Source: Undaria pinnatifida (lineage: Eukaryota > Sar > Phaeophyceae > Laminariales > Alariaceae). From it: 64,000 nt of DNA. The position numbers and the translations under genes were made by a program. Positions 54,434 to 64,000 of the stretch are shown here, one piece after another. The notes beneath the pieces were generated by a model, which saw nothing but the letters and a program-made list of their open reading frames with translations, was not told the DNA's origin and made no database searches. The stretch spans positions 10,420,022 to 10,484,021 of the forward strand of contig JABAKD010000004.1 in NCBI GenBank assembly GCA_012845835.1, given 5' to 3'. How positions within the stretch are numbered: the first letter of the stretch is position 1; every line of letters starts with the position of its first letter.

Positions 54434-54645
54434 GAGTGTTTGATTTGATCCTTGACCCATGACATGAATAAGACTCGGAGCTCGTGCTCGTCGGGAGGAC
54501 AAAAACGGCACCCGCATATAGCGCAGAGGTGATGATTACCGAGTGTTTGATTTGATCCTTGACCCATGACTTGAACAATAAGATTCGGGGCTCGTGCTCG
54601 TCGGGACGACAAAAACTGTACCCGCATATAGCGCAGAGGTGATTG
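54434..54645. repeat. 107-bp direct duplication, two units
   Basis: GAGTGTTTGATTTGATCCTT starts at 54434 and 54541. Each unit ends CCGCATATAGCGCAGAGGTG. Units differ at fewer than ten sites. Confidence 0.93.
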
Positions 54646-54833
54646 CACGGACGCCTGCTAAGGTGAGGGCCCCAGAGGCCCATAAAACGAAGTAACTGTT
54701 TAGGAGGAAATAATGCGTTTTTTCTTTTCAGGCGATCAAAACTACATAGCCCTGCCCCCTTCCCTACCTAACCCTTAGGGTGTCCCCTGCCCCCGACTCC
54801 AACCCTGACCAATGTTAAACTGTAGCACGAACA

Positions 54834-54898
54834 AAAACAGCACCAATTTTGTACTTCTTGCGGTAAAAACAGCACCAATTTTGTACTTCTTGCGGTAG
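54834..54898. repeat. 32-33-bp direct duplication, two units
   Basis: AAAAACAGCACCAATTTTGT, ACTTCTTGCGGT twice in succession with no change. Confidence 0.92.
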
Positions 54899-55064
54899 CT
54901 TGGTTTTGTTTTGGACCGGATGTGCAATGGTTTGTTAGTGATCATTTTCCGTACGGGTAGGTGGGCCGGAGGTCGGGATAAAAAACATCGGTCGACGGCA
55001 ATCTTTTCCCTTGACGCAAAATAAACAGCCGCCAAGGACTCCCCTCGCTTAAACTATAATTAAG

Positions 55065-55290
55065 CATAGTATAAAAGTAAAGATACACTTCAGCTGTGAG
55101 ATCGAAGATTTCGTCGAAACTCGTCTTTGCAAGCTGTGGGTGCTACTCCAATCGCGCGTATTACCGTGGGTGTGTGTCCTCATCAAGGATATAGGTCGGC
55201 GACTCCCCTTAGAGCTACATAGTGTAGCTTGTACCAGGGTCCCAGCAGGGTGATGGTTATCAATCTGTGCCCGGAAACTATGAACGTTTT
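55065..55290 (+). repeat. R-family element, partial
   Basis: GTATAAAAGTAAAGATACAC, CTGTGAGATCGAAGATTTCG, AACTCGTCTTTGCAAGCTGT, GTTGTGTGTCC-like, AAGGATATAGGTCGGCGACT, CAGGGTGATGGTTATCAATC, GAAACTATGAACG. It stops where the M-family MITE begins. Confidence 0.75.
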
Positions 55291-55309
55291 TTTTTAATAC
55301 ATATATAAT

Positions 55310-55584
55310 GACGCGTGCTACGTTCGAGGTAATGAGCTATACCTTTTGTTGGCGAAAACGGCTTTTGAACGGCGGGGTTCCTAAACTCAAAATCGTCCGA
55401 TTTTTTTTTCTTTCTTTTACGTAATTTTCGTTGTACACGTATTAGTAGTCCATGAGATTTTTTATCCGGTACTTGTGGCAGTTTTTTCCCCCTTCCGATC
55501 GATTCGTTTTTTTTTCAAGCTCCTAAATTGAGTAGCCTCGGAAAAACAATAAAAAAAATGGTTGCGTTTATCGTAGCACGCGTC
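55310..55584 (-). mobile_element. M-family MITE with TAAT on both sides
   Basis: Left GACGCGTGCTACGTTCGAGG and right TTTATCGTAGCACGCGTC. TAAT lies immediately outside each end (55306-55309 and 55585-55588), a 4-bp duplication candidate. On the minus strand the interior has CTCAATTTAGGAGCTTG, CCGGATAAAAAATCTCATGG, CGGACGATTTTGAGTTTAGG, CCGTTCAAAAGCCGTTTTCG. It lies at the end of an R fragment. Confidence 0.85.
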
Positions 55585-55794
55585 TAATGAGATGGTTGTA
55601 GCTAAGACCCCGCGTAACAGACTCATTGGAGCTCCCGTCAACCTCGGCAGGCGGCCGCCGGCGGTCGTTAATATGGCCCCAGCATCCTCGCCAGGGGCTG
55701 GGTCCCTATGCTGTTGGCGTGGTCAACATCACGAAGTCGCCTTTGTTCGTAGTTTGGTTGCGTTTTCGTTGCATGGCCAAATGCCCTTGCTGCT

Positions 55795-56175
55795 GTGATT
55801 GCGATGCAGTATGTCTGCCTCGTAGTTTGTGGTCACAGAGCTTGTCTCTCTAGATCGAAGGATCGGCGAGTGCGTTCGGCATCGCATTGCCTCATATCCT
55901 TCATGTACATCATGTTTGCTCTCTTTCCCGTTGTCTATGTCCGTCCGCATCCTATTAATAGAGCTTGGATCTCTAGGGTGATGGATCGGCACGGACACTA
56001 CGCAGGGGGGAAAAGGATATCGACGGGTGAAATTACATCGTAACGTGAAGACCACACGGAAACGACGACGCGCTATACCTGTCTCGTAGATTGTGACCCC
56101 AGAGCTTGTATCTCGTTAGGACGAGGCGTCGACAAGGACACTGGCGATGCTGGGTGCCGATGGGTAGAAATGATC
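55795..56175 (+). repeat. H-family repeats, two consecutive copies
   Basis: TATGTCTGCCTCGTAGTTTG, TGGTCACAGAGCTTGTCTCT and GTGATGGATCGGCACGGACA, then TACCTGTCTCGTAGATTGTG, ACCCCAGAGCTTGTATCTCG, ACAAGGACACTGGCGATGCT, GATGGGTAGAAATGATCAAA. Confidence 0.6.
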
Positions 56176-56780
56176 AAAGTTTCACTCTTCCGAGATCCAG
56201 AGTGACAGTTGTACCTGCTATAAATCTGTGTTGGTATCATGTTTGGTATCACCAAATAAATGTCTGCTCGCGAGGGTAGTGGAAATGCGCGTCACAACAG
56301 TAGAACAGGAGTAGGAGACTGTAGGGTCGTGCTGTGTCCTCGTGTCGTGCGCCTCCGTGCATTGTATCATACCATCGCTCGGACACGAAACTATCGTTCT
56401 CAAGCAAGCCGTAGCGGCCGTTGCTGTATGATAATCGCGATTTTTTATCGTCAATTTTGTTTTCCTCGGAAGCCCCAAAGAGGCTAATACTGTTGTGAAC
56501 AACGCATACTTCCTATTAGTCTTATGTCTTATGAGACATTGAGAGGACTAGACGGGTCACAAAAATTAAAATAGGCCGCCAACCGATATATTTGGAAGTG
56601 CTGTGTTTGACACGAAACGTGTTCGTGAGGGTGGCTGTCGGCAGCGTTGTTGCTTGCGGGACGTGGTAATGTGGCATGTTGTATTTTAAGCTTGGTGCCA
56701 GGAGGGATGGAAGATGTTCGCCCCCTCCCCCCGTCTACCCTGTTTCTCTCTCCCTCTGTCCCCTGGTGTAGGTGATTGAT
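56176..56780. other. Unrecognised DNA
   Basis: No repeat family or supported gene. Confidence 0.45.
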
Positions 56781-56782
56781 AG

Positions 56783-56830
<48 letters not shown>

Positions 56831-56870
56831 CGTTGTCGTTTTCGTTGTTGTCGTTGTTGTTGCGGCGGCG
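56781..56870. repeat. (GTT)n microsatellite
   Basis: About 16 pure GTT units, then imperfect GTT/GTC and GGCGGC to 56873. Antisense frames read poly-Asn or Gln. Confidence 0.95.
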
Positions 56871-57489
56871 GCGAGATAAAACACGCCGCCTCTTGATTTG
56901 TTTGAACTTTTTTTTTTTCATCTCTCATTTTCTGTTTCTGGGCTCGTGAGAGACGAACAGATATCAGCCGAGACACAAGAGCCGAAAAATGTAAAAGTAA
57001 CTATTTTTTGTGTTCACAATCGTACTTAACGTCACAGCGCAGCGACTACAGTATTAGTAGGCGCATGGTACTTCCAATAACTCGAGGTACCAGGACCTGA
57101 GGTGTAAAACCCATTTCCAACTCCAAAAATGATCCTAGTCAAACACCAGGTGTTTTGCCCTCATGCCGGGAGTACGGTGCTATCAAGGCCTGAAGGGTTA
57201 ATGAACAATACCACGTCCCAACGCTCCGGGGTGATGAGAAATGATGACGTGAACTACTACGCGTATACGGGTGGAGATGATCTGATGACGATATACTGGC
57301 GCATACTAATATGGTGATAACGTGATGACAGGGGTAGTAATGCGAAACCGGAACCCGGATTGAGGCTGTGCAATGGTATGAACAGTGGTATGTGCTACGC
57401 CGTAAGAGCGAAGGAGTGCGCGCGCTCGCAGCAGAGTGATGCTTGTTACCACTAATAGTTTGCTGCAGTAAACTATTCTATACGACGGT

Positions 57490-57875
57490 GTTATTAAGAC
57501 CCCCCCTGGGATGAGTAAGACCCCCCCTGGGATGAGTAACCCCCCCCCTGGGATGAGTAACCCCTCCCCTGGGATGAATAGCACACCCCCTGGGGTTAAT
57601 AACACACCCTTGTATGAGTAACACACCCCCCTGGATGAATAACACACCCCCTGGGATGAATAACACACACCCTGATATGAATAGCATACCCCCTTGGCCC
57701 CCTTGGGTTAATAACACACCCCTTTGGGTAAATAACACACCCCCTAGGATGAATAACATACCCCTTGGGATGAAAAATACACCCCCTGGTATGAGTAGCA
57801 CACCCCCTGGGATGAATAGCGCACCCGCTGGGATTTATAACACACCCCGTGAGGTGAGTAACACACTCCCTGGGA
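57490..57875. repeat. 21-bp class minisatellite, about 18 units
   Basis: Unit TGGGATGAATAACACACCCC plus one base, with lengths of 18-24 and variants such as GATGAGTAGCACACCCCC. Most units keep a multiple of three, so several frames stay open (TPPGMNN-like or GGVLFIP-like peptides). No start or terminus outside the array supports a gene. Confidence 0.93.
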
Positions 57876-58189
57876 TGAATTTTTGAGCCGATTTCCTCCA
57901 AAGCCGGAGGGGGCACCAACCACGAAAATGACGGCTTTGGACGATCGATACCGATATCATCGACATCTTTCCGCAGACGTGTCGCTCGGCGTTTGCAACC
58001 GACCGGTCGCCGAGAAGAACAGGCGTTGAAATTCGCCTGAGGAGGCGTGTTGTGTGTTGCACACTTCTATTGATACTGCTGTCATACATGATACGTTTCT
58101 CGTGAGTTGTCGTAATGCAAGTTCACCCTCTTAGCGAGACTGCTGTTCTTGTCGATGTTTCTGGCGGTTCTGCCTTTGGTGCAGACCCG

Positions 58190-58295
58190 TTGTACGTTGC
58201 GCGTATTACTGGGTGTGTGTCCTCATCAAGGATACAGCTCGGCGATCCCCTTTAGAACTAGCTTGTACCAGGGTCAACAGGGTGACGTGATGTGT
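58190..58295 (+). repeat. R-family fragment, middle part
   Basis: GTTGCGCGTATTACTGGGTG, TGTGTCCTCATCAAGGATAC, AGCTCGGCGATCCCCTTTAG, TACCAGGGTCAACAGGGTGA. Confidence 0.7.
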
Positions 58296-58299
58296 ATAC

Positions 58300-58720
58300 A
58301 CTATAGTGCTGTGTACACAGCAATACCATTCGTATCATTTGACTACATACACAGCAGGTTACAGACGAGTACAACACCCTAACCGCCTAACCGTACGCCA
58401 ATCCTCCTTCTTAGTTCCGAGTGTACTTTAATTTTTTGAATTTGGTTGGTGTAATACTGCAAGGACTCGGAGTATTTCTTGGTACTGCGAGAGCTCAAGA
58501 GCATTGCTGTCAGCATGCTGATAACTGAAATACTGCGAGTACCGGCTGTATGAGGAGCACTGCCGGTAGTATACTGCTCGTACCGGGAGTACGAGCAGTA
58601 CAGGACTGCAAGCACGGGCAGTGACCACATGATACCAGGCACGGTAACATTTTTACCATTCTGCCCGGAAATGCCAGTCACGTTGTATCAATGTGAGGTG
58701 GTGCTTACATTTTCGATCAG
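58300..58720. other. Unrecognised DNA with CGAGTACC words
   Basis: GAGTACCGGCTGTA, GCTCGTACCGGGAGTACGAG and AGCAGTACAGGACTGC near 58530-58610 form overlapping short inverted words. No gene. Confidence 0.4.
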
Positions 58721-58729
58721 AGCGGTATA

Positions 58730-58835
58730 GGATATTAGAAAAAATGAAAATACACTCCAGCTGTGAGATCGAAGATTTTGTTGAAACTCATCTTTGCAAG
58801 CTGTGTGTGATACTCCGATCATATCTCCTGCGTAT
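58730..58835 (+). repeat. R-family 5' part
   Basis: GATATTAGAAAAAATGAAAA, TACACTCCAGCTGTGAGATC, GAAGATTTTGTTGAAACTCA, TCTTTGCAAGCTGTGTGTGA, TACTCCGATCATATC, then unrelated sequence. Confidence 0.78.
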
Positions 58836-59021
58836 CTCGCCAGGACGGGCGACCGACCCGGCAGCTGCCGGTAGCGTAGAGCGCAGTGTTGGGGTGGTTT
58901 CGTCGGATATTTTTTCATGCTTCATAATGTTATACGCGATTCTTGTCACCTGCATGCTAGATTTTGGAAGCATTTTGGCTCAAGAGTCTCTCGGGCCAAT
59001 GTGCCTTAGGAGTCGCCAGTC

Positions 59022-59160
59022 GCTATATTGTAAAAAAAAAATTACACTCCAGCTGCGAGATAGAAGTTTTCTTCGAAACTCATCTTCGCAAGCTGTGTGG
59101 GGTACTCCGATCGCGCGTGGTAGTGGGTGTGTGTCCTCATTAAATATAGGTCGGTCGCTA
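59022..59160 (+). repeat. R-family 5' part
   Basis: ATATTGTAAAAAAAAAATTA, CACTCCAGCTGCGAGATAGA, CGAAACTCATCTTCGCAAGC, GTACTCCGATCGCGCGTGGT, TGTGTGTCCTCATTAAATAT, AGGTCGGTCG. Confidence 0.75.
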
Positions 59161-60613
59161 CATGTATTGGCTGTTTTTTTCTTTTATATCCTGGGGTCTA
59201 TTCTTTTTCAAGTCATGTGTATGGAAGTGACTGGTCTGGAGTATAACTGCCAGTCTAATGTGACCAAATGATACGACAACTGGCTACGGAGTATTATGAC
59301 ATTACGACGAAGTGTTTGGAGTGTGTGGCGTTGAGCAGTATTATACTTTTTTGAAGAATTTTTGCTTGTAAGTACCGAAAAATAGTTCTTCCTTGTGAAA
59401 TACGGTGTGAAATAGACATATTTTCGTACCACGCAGATATCGGGTATAATGTACCGCGTACCTGCCTGAGCTAAGTTCCTGTTTGGTCAACACGGAGAAG
59501 GACACGGGCGGGGAGCTACTATATACCTGGTGGGAGTAATTCAGCGCAGACGAGAGCGTTGTAAATTGTGGTAGTGACTCCCCGACGTCTCCAATATCTG
59601 AAAACTTCTTGTGTGTACGTGGCAGCTGGTACGTTCACGTGTGTAGTATTTTCTGCTGGACTTCGTGGAAAGTCGTATGTACCGGTTCCGTTTTTTTCCG
59701 CCGCGACGCAAAGATCGTCATCACGGCGACGGCTTGTACCGCTGTACAGCTGTACGCCATATTATTTATAGCCACCCGTATAATAACCTTGGTAAACCTG
59801 GTACCGGTACATTCTTTGTTAAATGGCCGTATTAGTATTGATGTTTTCGTAGATGGCCTTTCCGAGGAACCGGTAGGGCAGGGGAGGGGGACACCGTTTC
59901 CCCAGAGTCGAGGTCGTTTTGTGTGTGCCTCGCTTTTTGCGTACATAAAGCACGCCTTACCCGGTTTGGGACGGGACCCAGGAATCACCACGCAAAGCAA
60001 CGGCAAGTGCGGTCTTATCTGCCTTTTACGAAGAGCGTGCGACAGCGATAGTTCGGGTATCGTCATCCAGGCGGCGTGGGTGTCGTACGCGTTCTTCCCT
60101 TGGTTGCGCCTCGAACGTACCTGGGCGCCTCGAACGTACCTGATACCCTGTATCCCAGAAGCCCAGACTGCTTCGGTGTTTGGCTAATTATATATGTATG
60201 CATTCGGCATTTTTTCCCGACATTTTTGGACCTAAGTTTTCCCAAGAGGTTCGATTATTTTCAGCGGGTACTAAAATGACATTACTTGTGAAGCTGGTCA
60301 AGTCCAGTGTTGGAGATTGTGAAGCTGCCTAAGTCCAGTGTTGGAGATTGTCTCTGACAGCGGTGGAGATCGACTCTTTGAAAAGATCGGCGAGAAATAG
60401 CCGAGGTCCATAGCATGTGCGCTCTTTCGAGAAAAAAAAACGCATTTCGTATACGATATGATCTCGATCTTGCCTAACCCTCCCCCCCCCCTCCTCATGC
60501 GTTCTTTGCCAACGTCTTCGTGTTTTTATCGTGCTCGACGTTGCTTTTGCTGGCGTGGTTCGTTTTTCTGAACTTTTTTTTTTTTCTCATGTGGAATTTC
60601 CAAAAATTACAAC
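59161..60613. other. Region upstream of the exon, nothing firm
   Basis: Two frames at 59609-60187 (+) and 59635-60066 (-) overlap and lack motifs. GTCCAGTGTTGGAGATTGT is doubled at 60302-60350. T-rich DNA with a 13-T run (60574-60585) precedes the exon. Confidence 0.4.
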
Positions 60614-62563
60614 ATGGAAAAATACACAATGATATTAAAAAAACAACAGCGCCGATTCGCCGGCGGCAACCGAGCGCCGATGCGGCTTCGGCCTGGATTC
60701 TTCAAGGCGAATTCGTTCCGCTCTCGCGAAAACTCGGAGGCTAGCGTTGTCGGCCTTGGAGACGATGACGGCTCCCGCAAGCAACCGCGCGGGATCGGCA
60801 GTGGCTCCCTCGCGGCCATTGACCCCGGCGGGGGTAGGATCGGGGACCCCCCAGCCCCTCCCTCGTCCAATGGCACAGCAATGACCACCGCCGACTTCCG
60901 CACTCCTACCTCCTCGGGCTCGAGCCAGACTGCGACTGCCTCGGTGTCGTCGCACGGGAATATCTCCCCTGCTGCTGATCCTGGCTGTAGGCCGCCCCTG
61001 TGCGGGCCTAGCGGTACCCCTGCTGGCTTTTACAACCGCGAGCGGGATAGCAGGCCTCAAGCGCCTCGGTGGGGGTGGAAAAGAGGCGGTAGCAGTGGGG
61101 GGGAAAGCGGGGCCCGTATAGCCCCCCCCCCCCCAGCCGAGATTGTCTATGTGGCCACGGGAGAGGAGGCGTGGAGGGGCCAGGGGGGAGGGGATGGGAT
61201 TAGGGAGCCCCTTGAAAGTGGTGGAGGCGGTGGTAGTGGCATTGGGCAGCTGTTGCTGACCGAGACACAGCTGGGACAAGTGGAGAGCGGGCGCGAATGT
61301 AGCAGCGTGGATCTAGCATGTAGAAGGCCTCTGAGCTGTGATGGCGGTGGTGGCGGGTTTGGTGGAGGCGGAGGCGGGGGCAGGAGACCGGTGTACAGCA
61401 ATCGGAGCTCGTACGCACCCAGCAGTTGTAGCAGCCAGCGTCACCACGTGCCGCCATCGGTGTCTTCCGTGTCCTCACTTCAGCCGAACGCACACAAGGG
61501 GTGGCACGAAGCAGAGGATGACGACGAAGAGGAGGAGGAAGATGAAGAGGAGGAGGAAGATGACGAAGACGAGGACGAGGAAGACGAGGAGGGGGAGGTC
61601 GAGGACGCAGAAGCGGAAAGGAGGAATCAAGAGGAGAAGAGGAAGAAGGAGAAGAGAGGGGCAATATGGGGCGCTTTAGAATCGACGAGCTTGACGTCGA
61701 TACCAGCGCCCAAAAAAGCAGCGGTTCCAGTGAAAAAGGGGGCGGAGGAGGTGGTAAGCGCGAGATTATCGTCAGGTAGCACGGGCATCGCCAGCGCTGC
61801 CTCCACGCGGGGGCGCTCCGCTCGCGCGGCAACGACGGGGGCCATGTTGACAACAGCAACGTCGTCGTCTGTGACAGAACCGAAAAAGACCGTGCCTAGA
61901 TCGAAAGCGCCAGACCGAGTAGGAAGCGGGTCGGTTCTACTAGGCGCAACTCGGCCTCAATCTAAGTCGGCGGCGGCGGCGGAGGAGGAAGAGGAGGCGA
62001 AAAAAGGGGGGGGAGAGGGAAACTGGTGGACCCCCCCCCCGTCCGCTGAAGGTGTCTGGATTGGCACCACCCTCTTCGCGCAGGCCATGTCCGCATTTTC
62101 CGCGGCAACTTCGTCAGCTGAGCCTCCCCGAGCGGAAACAAGTCCGACCACCCCCAGCAACAAGGGGGTTTCCAAGAGTCTAAGCAGCGGAGGCGGGTGT
62201 GGAGCGGAAGGCGGAGGCGGGGGTGGAGCGGAGGGCGGAGGCGGTGGCGGAGTGGCCCGGGCCGACGATGAAAATAGCGACGGAAGTGGAGGCAGAAAAA
62301 ATGGGGCCCGTTTAGGGGTGTCGACCCCGGCGGGGGGGTATGTGGTGGCGCCGTCGGCGGCGCCGCCAGCGATTGTGGGGAGGGAGGGGAGGGGGGGAGG
62401 GGGGGGGGACTCCCGAGGGGGGGGGGAGGGGGGGGCGGGGGGGAGACGAGAAACGCGAGGGCAGTGCATGCTGCTTGATTCCCCGTTCTTCTGCAAGGAG
62501 AATGGGATGGAGGAGATGAAGGTGGTGTTGGAAAACAAGGACATGCGTGCGGGGTTCAAGCAG
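60614..62563 (+). CDS. GC-rich exon; Gly/acidic-rich protein, possible RGS start
   Basis: The frame is open for 650 codons to 62563. An in-frame TGA at 60569 lies upstream, and ATG 60614 in ACAACATGG is the first start after it. An acceptor is also possible: CAG ending at 60649 is the first AG after the T-rich tract, falls on a codon boundary, and marks where GC-rich coding sequence begins. Visible parts are a Ser/Gly/Pro-rich N-terminus, poly-Gly near residues 241-256, an Asp/Glu run at about 299-335 followed by a Lys/Arg segment, and Gly-rich stretches near 535-550 and 600-615. The last 32 residues, MLLDSPFFCKENGMEEMKVV then LENKDMRAGFKQ, lose the low complexity and resemble the first helices of an RGS domain, a Galpha GTPase-activating fold. 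That domain assignment is an inference from a short segment. No signal peptide or membrane helix is evident. The rest of the gene lies past the window. Confidence 0.7.
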
Positions 62564-62569
62564 GCAAGT
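62564..62569 (+). other. Candidate GC-AG splice donor
   Basis: CAG|GCAAGT follows residue 650. GCAAGT after AG is the usual consensus for the minor GC-AG class of spliceosomal introns. Beyond it the reading frame continues 17 codons in AT-rich sequence to a TGA at 62615, consistent with intron. The donor would be phase 0. Confidence 0.55.
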
Positions 62570-62617
62570 GATCATTATTATTTTTCTCACGAGTTTTCGT
62601 GGTGCCACGTGTTGTGA

Positions 62618-63027
62618 TATTTTTTTAATATTTTATTTTCGTGTTTGCCTATGATATGTACCAGATGTAGTGTATGTAAGTCTAAATGCATACATACTTC
62701 GGACGAATACTCGTACAAAGTCTAAACGCTCCACGCCTCACAAACCCTTAAGCGACCCCTTTCCCACCCCTTTCGAGATTGCTGAAGCCGGATTAGGCGG
62801 CCACCTCCGCCCACCACCACCAAGCCACACAAGTCGCCAAGTTTACGGCAGTTACAAATGTCCTGCTGCGCGCGCTCCTAGTTCCGTATGGTACTAGTAC
62901 GAGACCGTATTGACGAATTTTAGACAATGTTACCGCAGGAAAATTCTTAGGTACCGAGTCGTGGTTGTACGTTACTATAGATGGGCCTTTCTAGGCATGG
63001 TGGTGGGTGCTGGTCGGGGGCGGCGGT
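62618..63027. other. Probable intron, nothing else recognised
   Basis: AT-rich start, no exon-like frame. If the donor at 62564 is real this is intronic. Confidence 0.4.
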
Positions 63028-63062
63028 AACGCTAACCCTAAGCCTAACCCTAACGCTGACCC
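63028..63062. repeat. Degenerate telomere-like block
   Basis: CTAACCCTAAGCCTAACCCT, AACGCTGACCC: CCCTAA units with substitutions, inverse orientation to 39958-39984. Confidence 0.7.
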
Positions 63063-63372
63063 GAAGGTTATGGGGTGATCCGTGCTTGGATGCTGTCGCT
63101 TGTGAAATGCGGCTGTCGTGGATGCGGCGCTTTTGCCGTCGTTGATGCTGTGCTTCAGCCATCGTTGGTATGCTTTTGCGTTGGAAAAATCGCACCATCC
63201 ATGGATATTTCTCTCCTAAAACCCATTATTGTGTACAGTACTGTCTGCTACTACTGCTGTAGTATAGTGCTGTTGGACCTGGCCAGGGCTACTTGCTACC
63301 GACCATAACGAGTGCCATGAATACAGGGGCTCTGCATGCCTGTAGAGGAGCGCTGGCTATTGGTAAAGAAAG

Positions 63373-63700
63373 CTAGCCGTATCGTTTACTTGCCGCTACC
63401 AGGTATATACGGAGCACCAGGTAACATGCGTAGGCAGATTACGCGTGCCGTTCGAGAAGGCTTTTCCAATGGTAACGTCGTTTATTTGCCACTACCAGGT
63501 GCAGTAGACACCAGGTTGTCAGGTGTGGGGCGGCTCCGCTCCCCGTCAGGCAGGGGTTTTCTAGTGGAATGAAAAGGCTGCCGTTTATTTGCTGGTACAA
63601 GGTAAATTCCAGGAATCACCCCTGAGGCAGGCTCTGCGTGCCGTTAGAGAAGGACTTTCTAATTGCACAAGGCTACTCGTAGCAGGTAGCGTTTATTTGC
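63373..63700 (+). repeat. Degenerate tandem repeat, about 100 bp, three to four units
   Basis: CGTTTATTTGCCACTACCAG starts units near 63380, 63478, 63574 and 63686. GCAGATTACGCGTGCCGTTC, GAGAAGGCTTTTCCAAT and its relative GCTCTGCGTGCCGTTAGAGA, AGGACTTTCTAAT follow inside. Confidence 0.7.
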
Positions 63701-63969
63701 GGCGTGGATTTGTCAGTGGCGTGCCCTCGGGGGGCTGAGTGGCAGGGGCGGGCACGGGTGCAGGTGTCCGCGATGGTCCCACGCTCGCCTCGGCAGTTGA
63801 CCGCAAAGTTGATGTTGCTCGATTTTGCTACCAGACACCAGGTACTTGAGACGTTTATGCCCGATTCTTGCTCATCGTATCATACCGCCGTCCGTAGGAC
63901 GCCTAGGAGGTTTGGGTTGGCCGTCTAGCTTCGTCAGGTCGATTTTTTTCTTGTTCCAAGTATTGTAAC

Positions 63970-64000
63970 CCCGTTAGAGCCCCAAAATATTTCCCTGTAC
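63970..64000 (+). repeat. F-family repeat cut by the window edge
   Basis: CGTTAGAGCCCCAAAATATT, TCCCTGTAC matches the first 30 bases of F near 15588. Confidence 0.5.

Noticed and set aside
59609-60187. 192-codon plus-strand frame upstream of the exon
   Set aside because: An equally long minus-strand frame overlaps it and neither has a motif. It could be an earlier exon of the 60614 gene, but nothing shows this.
61200-62559. Minus-strand Pro/Ser-rich frames opposite the exon
   Set aside because: They mirror the GC-rich coding strand. The Gly and acidic runs on the plus strand give Pro, Ser and Leu runs on the other.

Overview
The window reads as gene-poor nuclear DNA of a eukaryote. The evidence is tRNA-derived SINEs with poly-A tails, TTAGGG blocks, long trinucleotide microsatellites, many short inverted-repeat elements, and one GC-rich exon ending at a splice-donor-like site. 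No bacterial-type operons, rRNA genes, intact tRNA genes or CRISPR arrays were seen. A stramenopile, perhaps a brown alga, would fit TTAGGG telomere units and a Gly/Ser/acidic-rich protein, but this lineage guess is an inference.

Only one coding region is well supported: a 1.9-kb open exon at 60614-62563 (+). Its end looks like the start of an RGS-type helical domain, and the gene appears to continue beyond the window through a GC-AG intron. An unrecognised open frame at 43841-44269 (-) is listed with low confidence. The other long frames, such as those at 3.8-4.7, 16.2-16.8, 25.2-25.9 and 38.4-39.0 kb, are translations of simple repeats.

Layout: 0-2 kb has an E repeat, a 32-bp array and a 784-bp TIR element rich in CAGTCGAAAA. 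3.8-4.65 kb is a two-part pentanucleotide array, CCCGA then CCGAA. 5.1-5.3 kb is a short TIR element. 6.4-8.2 kb is a decayed satellite of about 267 bp. 9.6-15.7 kb mixes MITEs, E repeats and a SINE. 16.4-21 kb holds (CAA)n, SINE heads, a MITE/SINE pair and an R repeat. 21-25 kb is microsatellite and poly-C DNA with a duplicated K repeat. 25.3-28.8 kb holds two arrays of a 96-97-bp unit that matches the MITE core, with a complete TIR-bounded R element between them. 29-30.2 kb is a cluster of poly-C-ended G repeats. 30.5-36 kb has MITEs, a large inverted repeat and a SINE. 37-42 kb has a second long R copy, (TTG/TTA)n, a TTAGGG block and a SINE. 42-60 kb is mostly unrecognised DNA with scattered R, H and N repeats and minisatellites. 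The exon and a short terminal array close the window.

The repeats tell a connected story. Two SINE types share one tRNA-like head. The core of one MITE family recurs as minisatellite units in three places. A single unit inside the E repeat has become a 7-copy array in one copy. Several families end in homopolymer or trinucleotide tracts. Family letters (E, F, G, H, K, L, M, N, P, Q, R, S, T, V, W) are labels used only here. Boundaries were read by eye and are usually good to about 5-20 bases.
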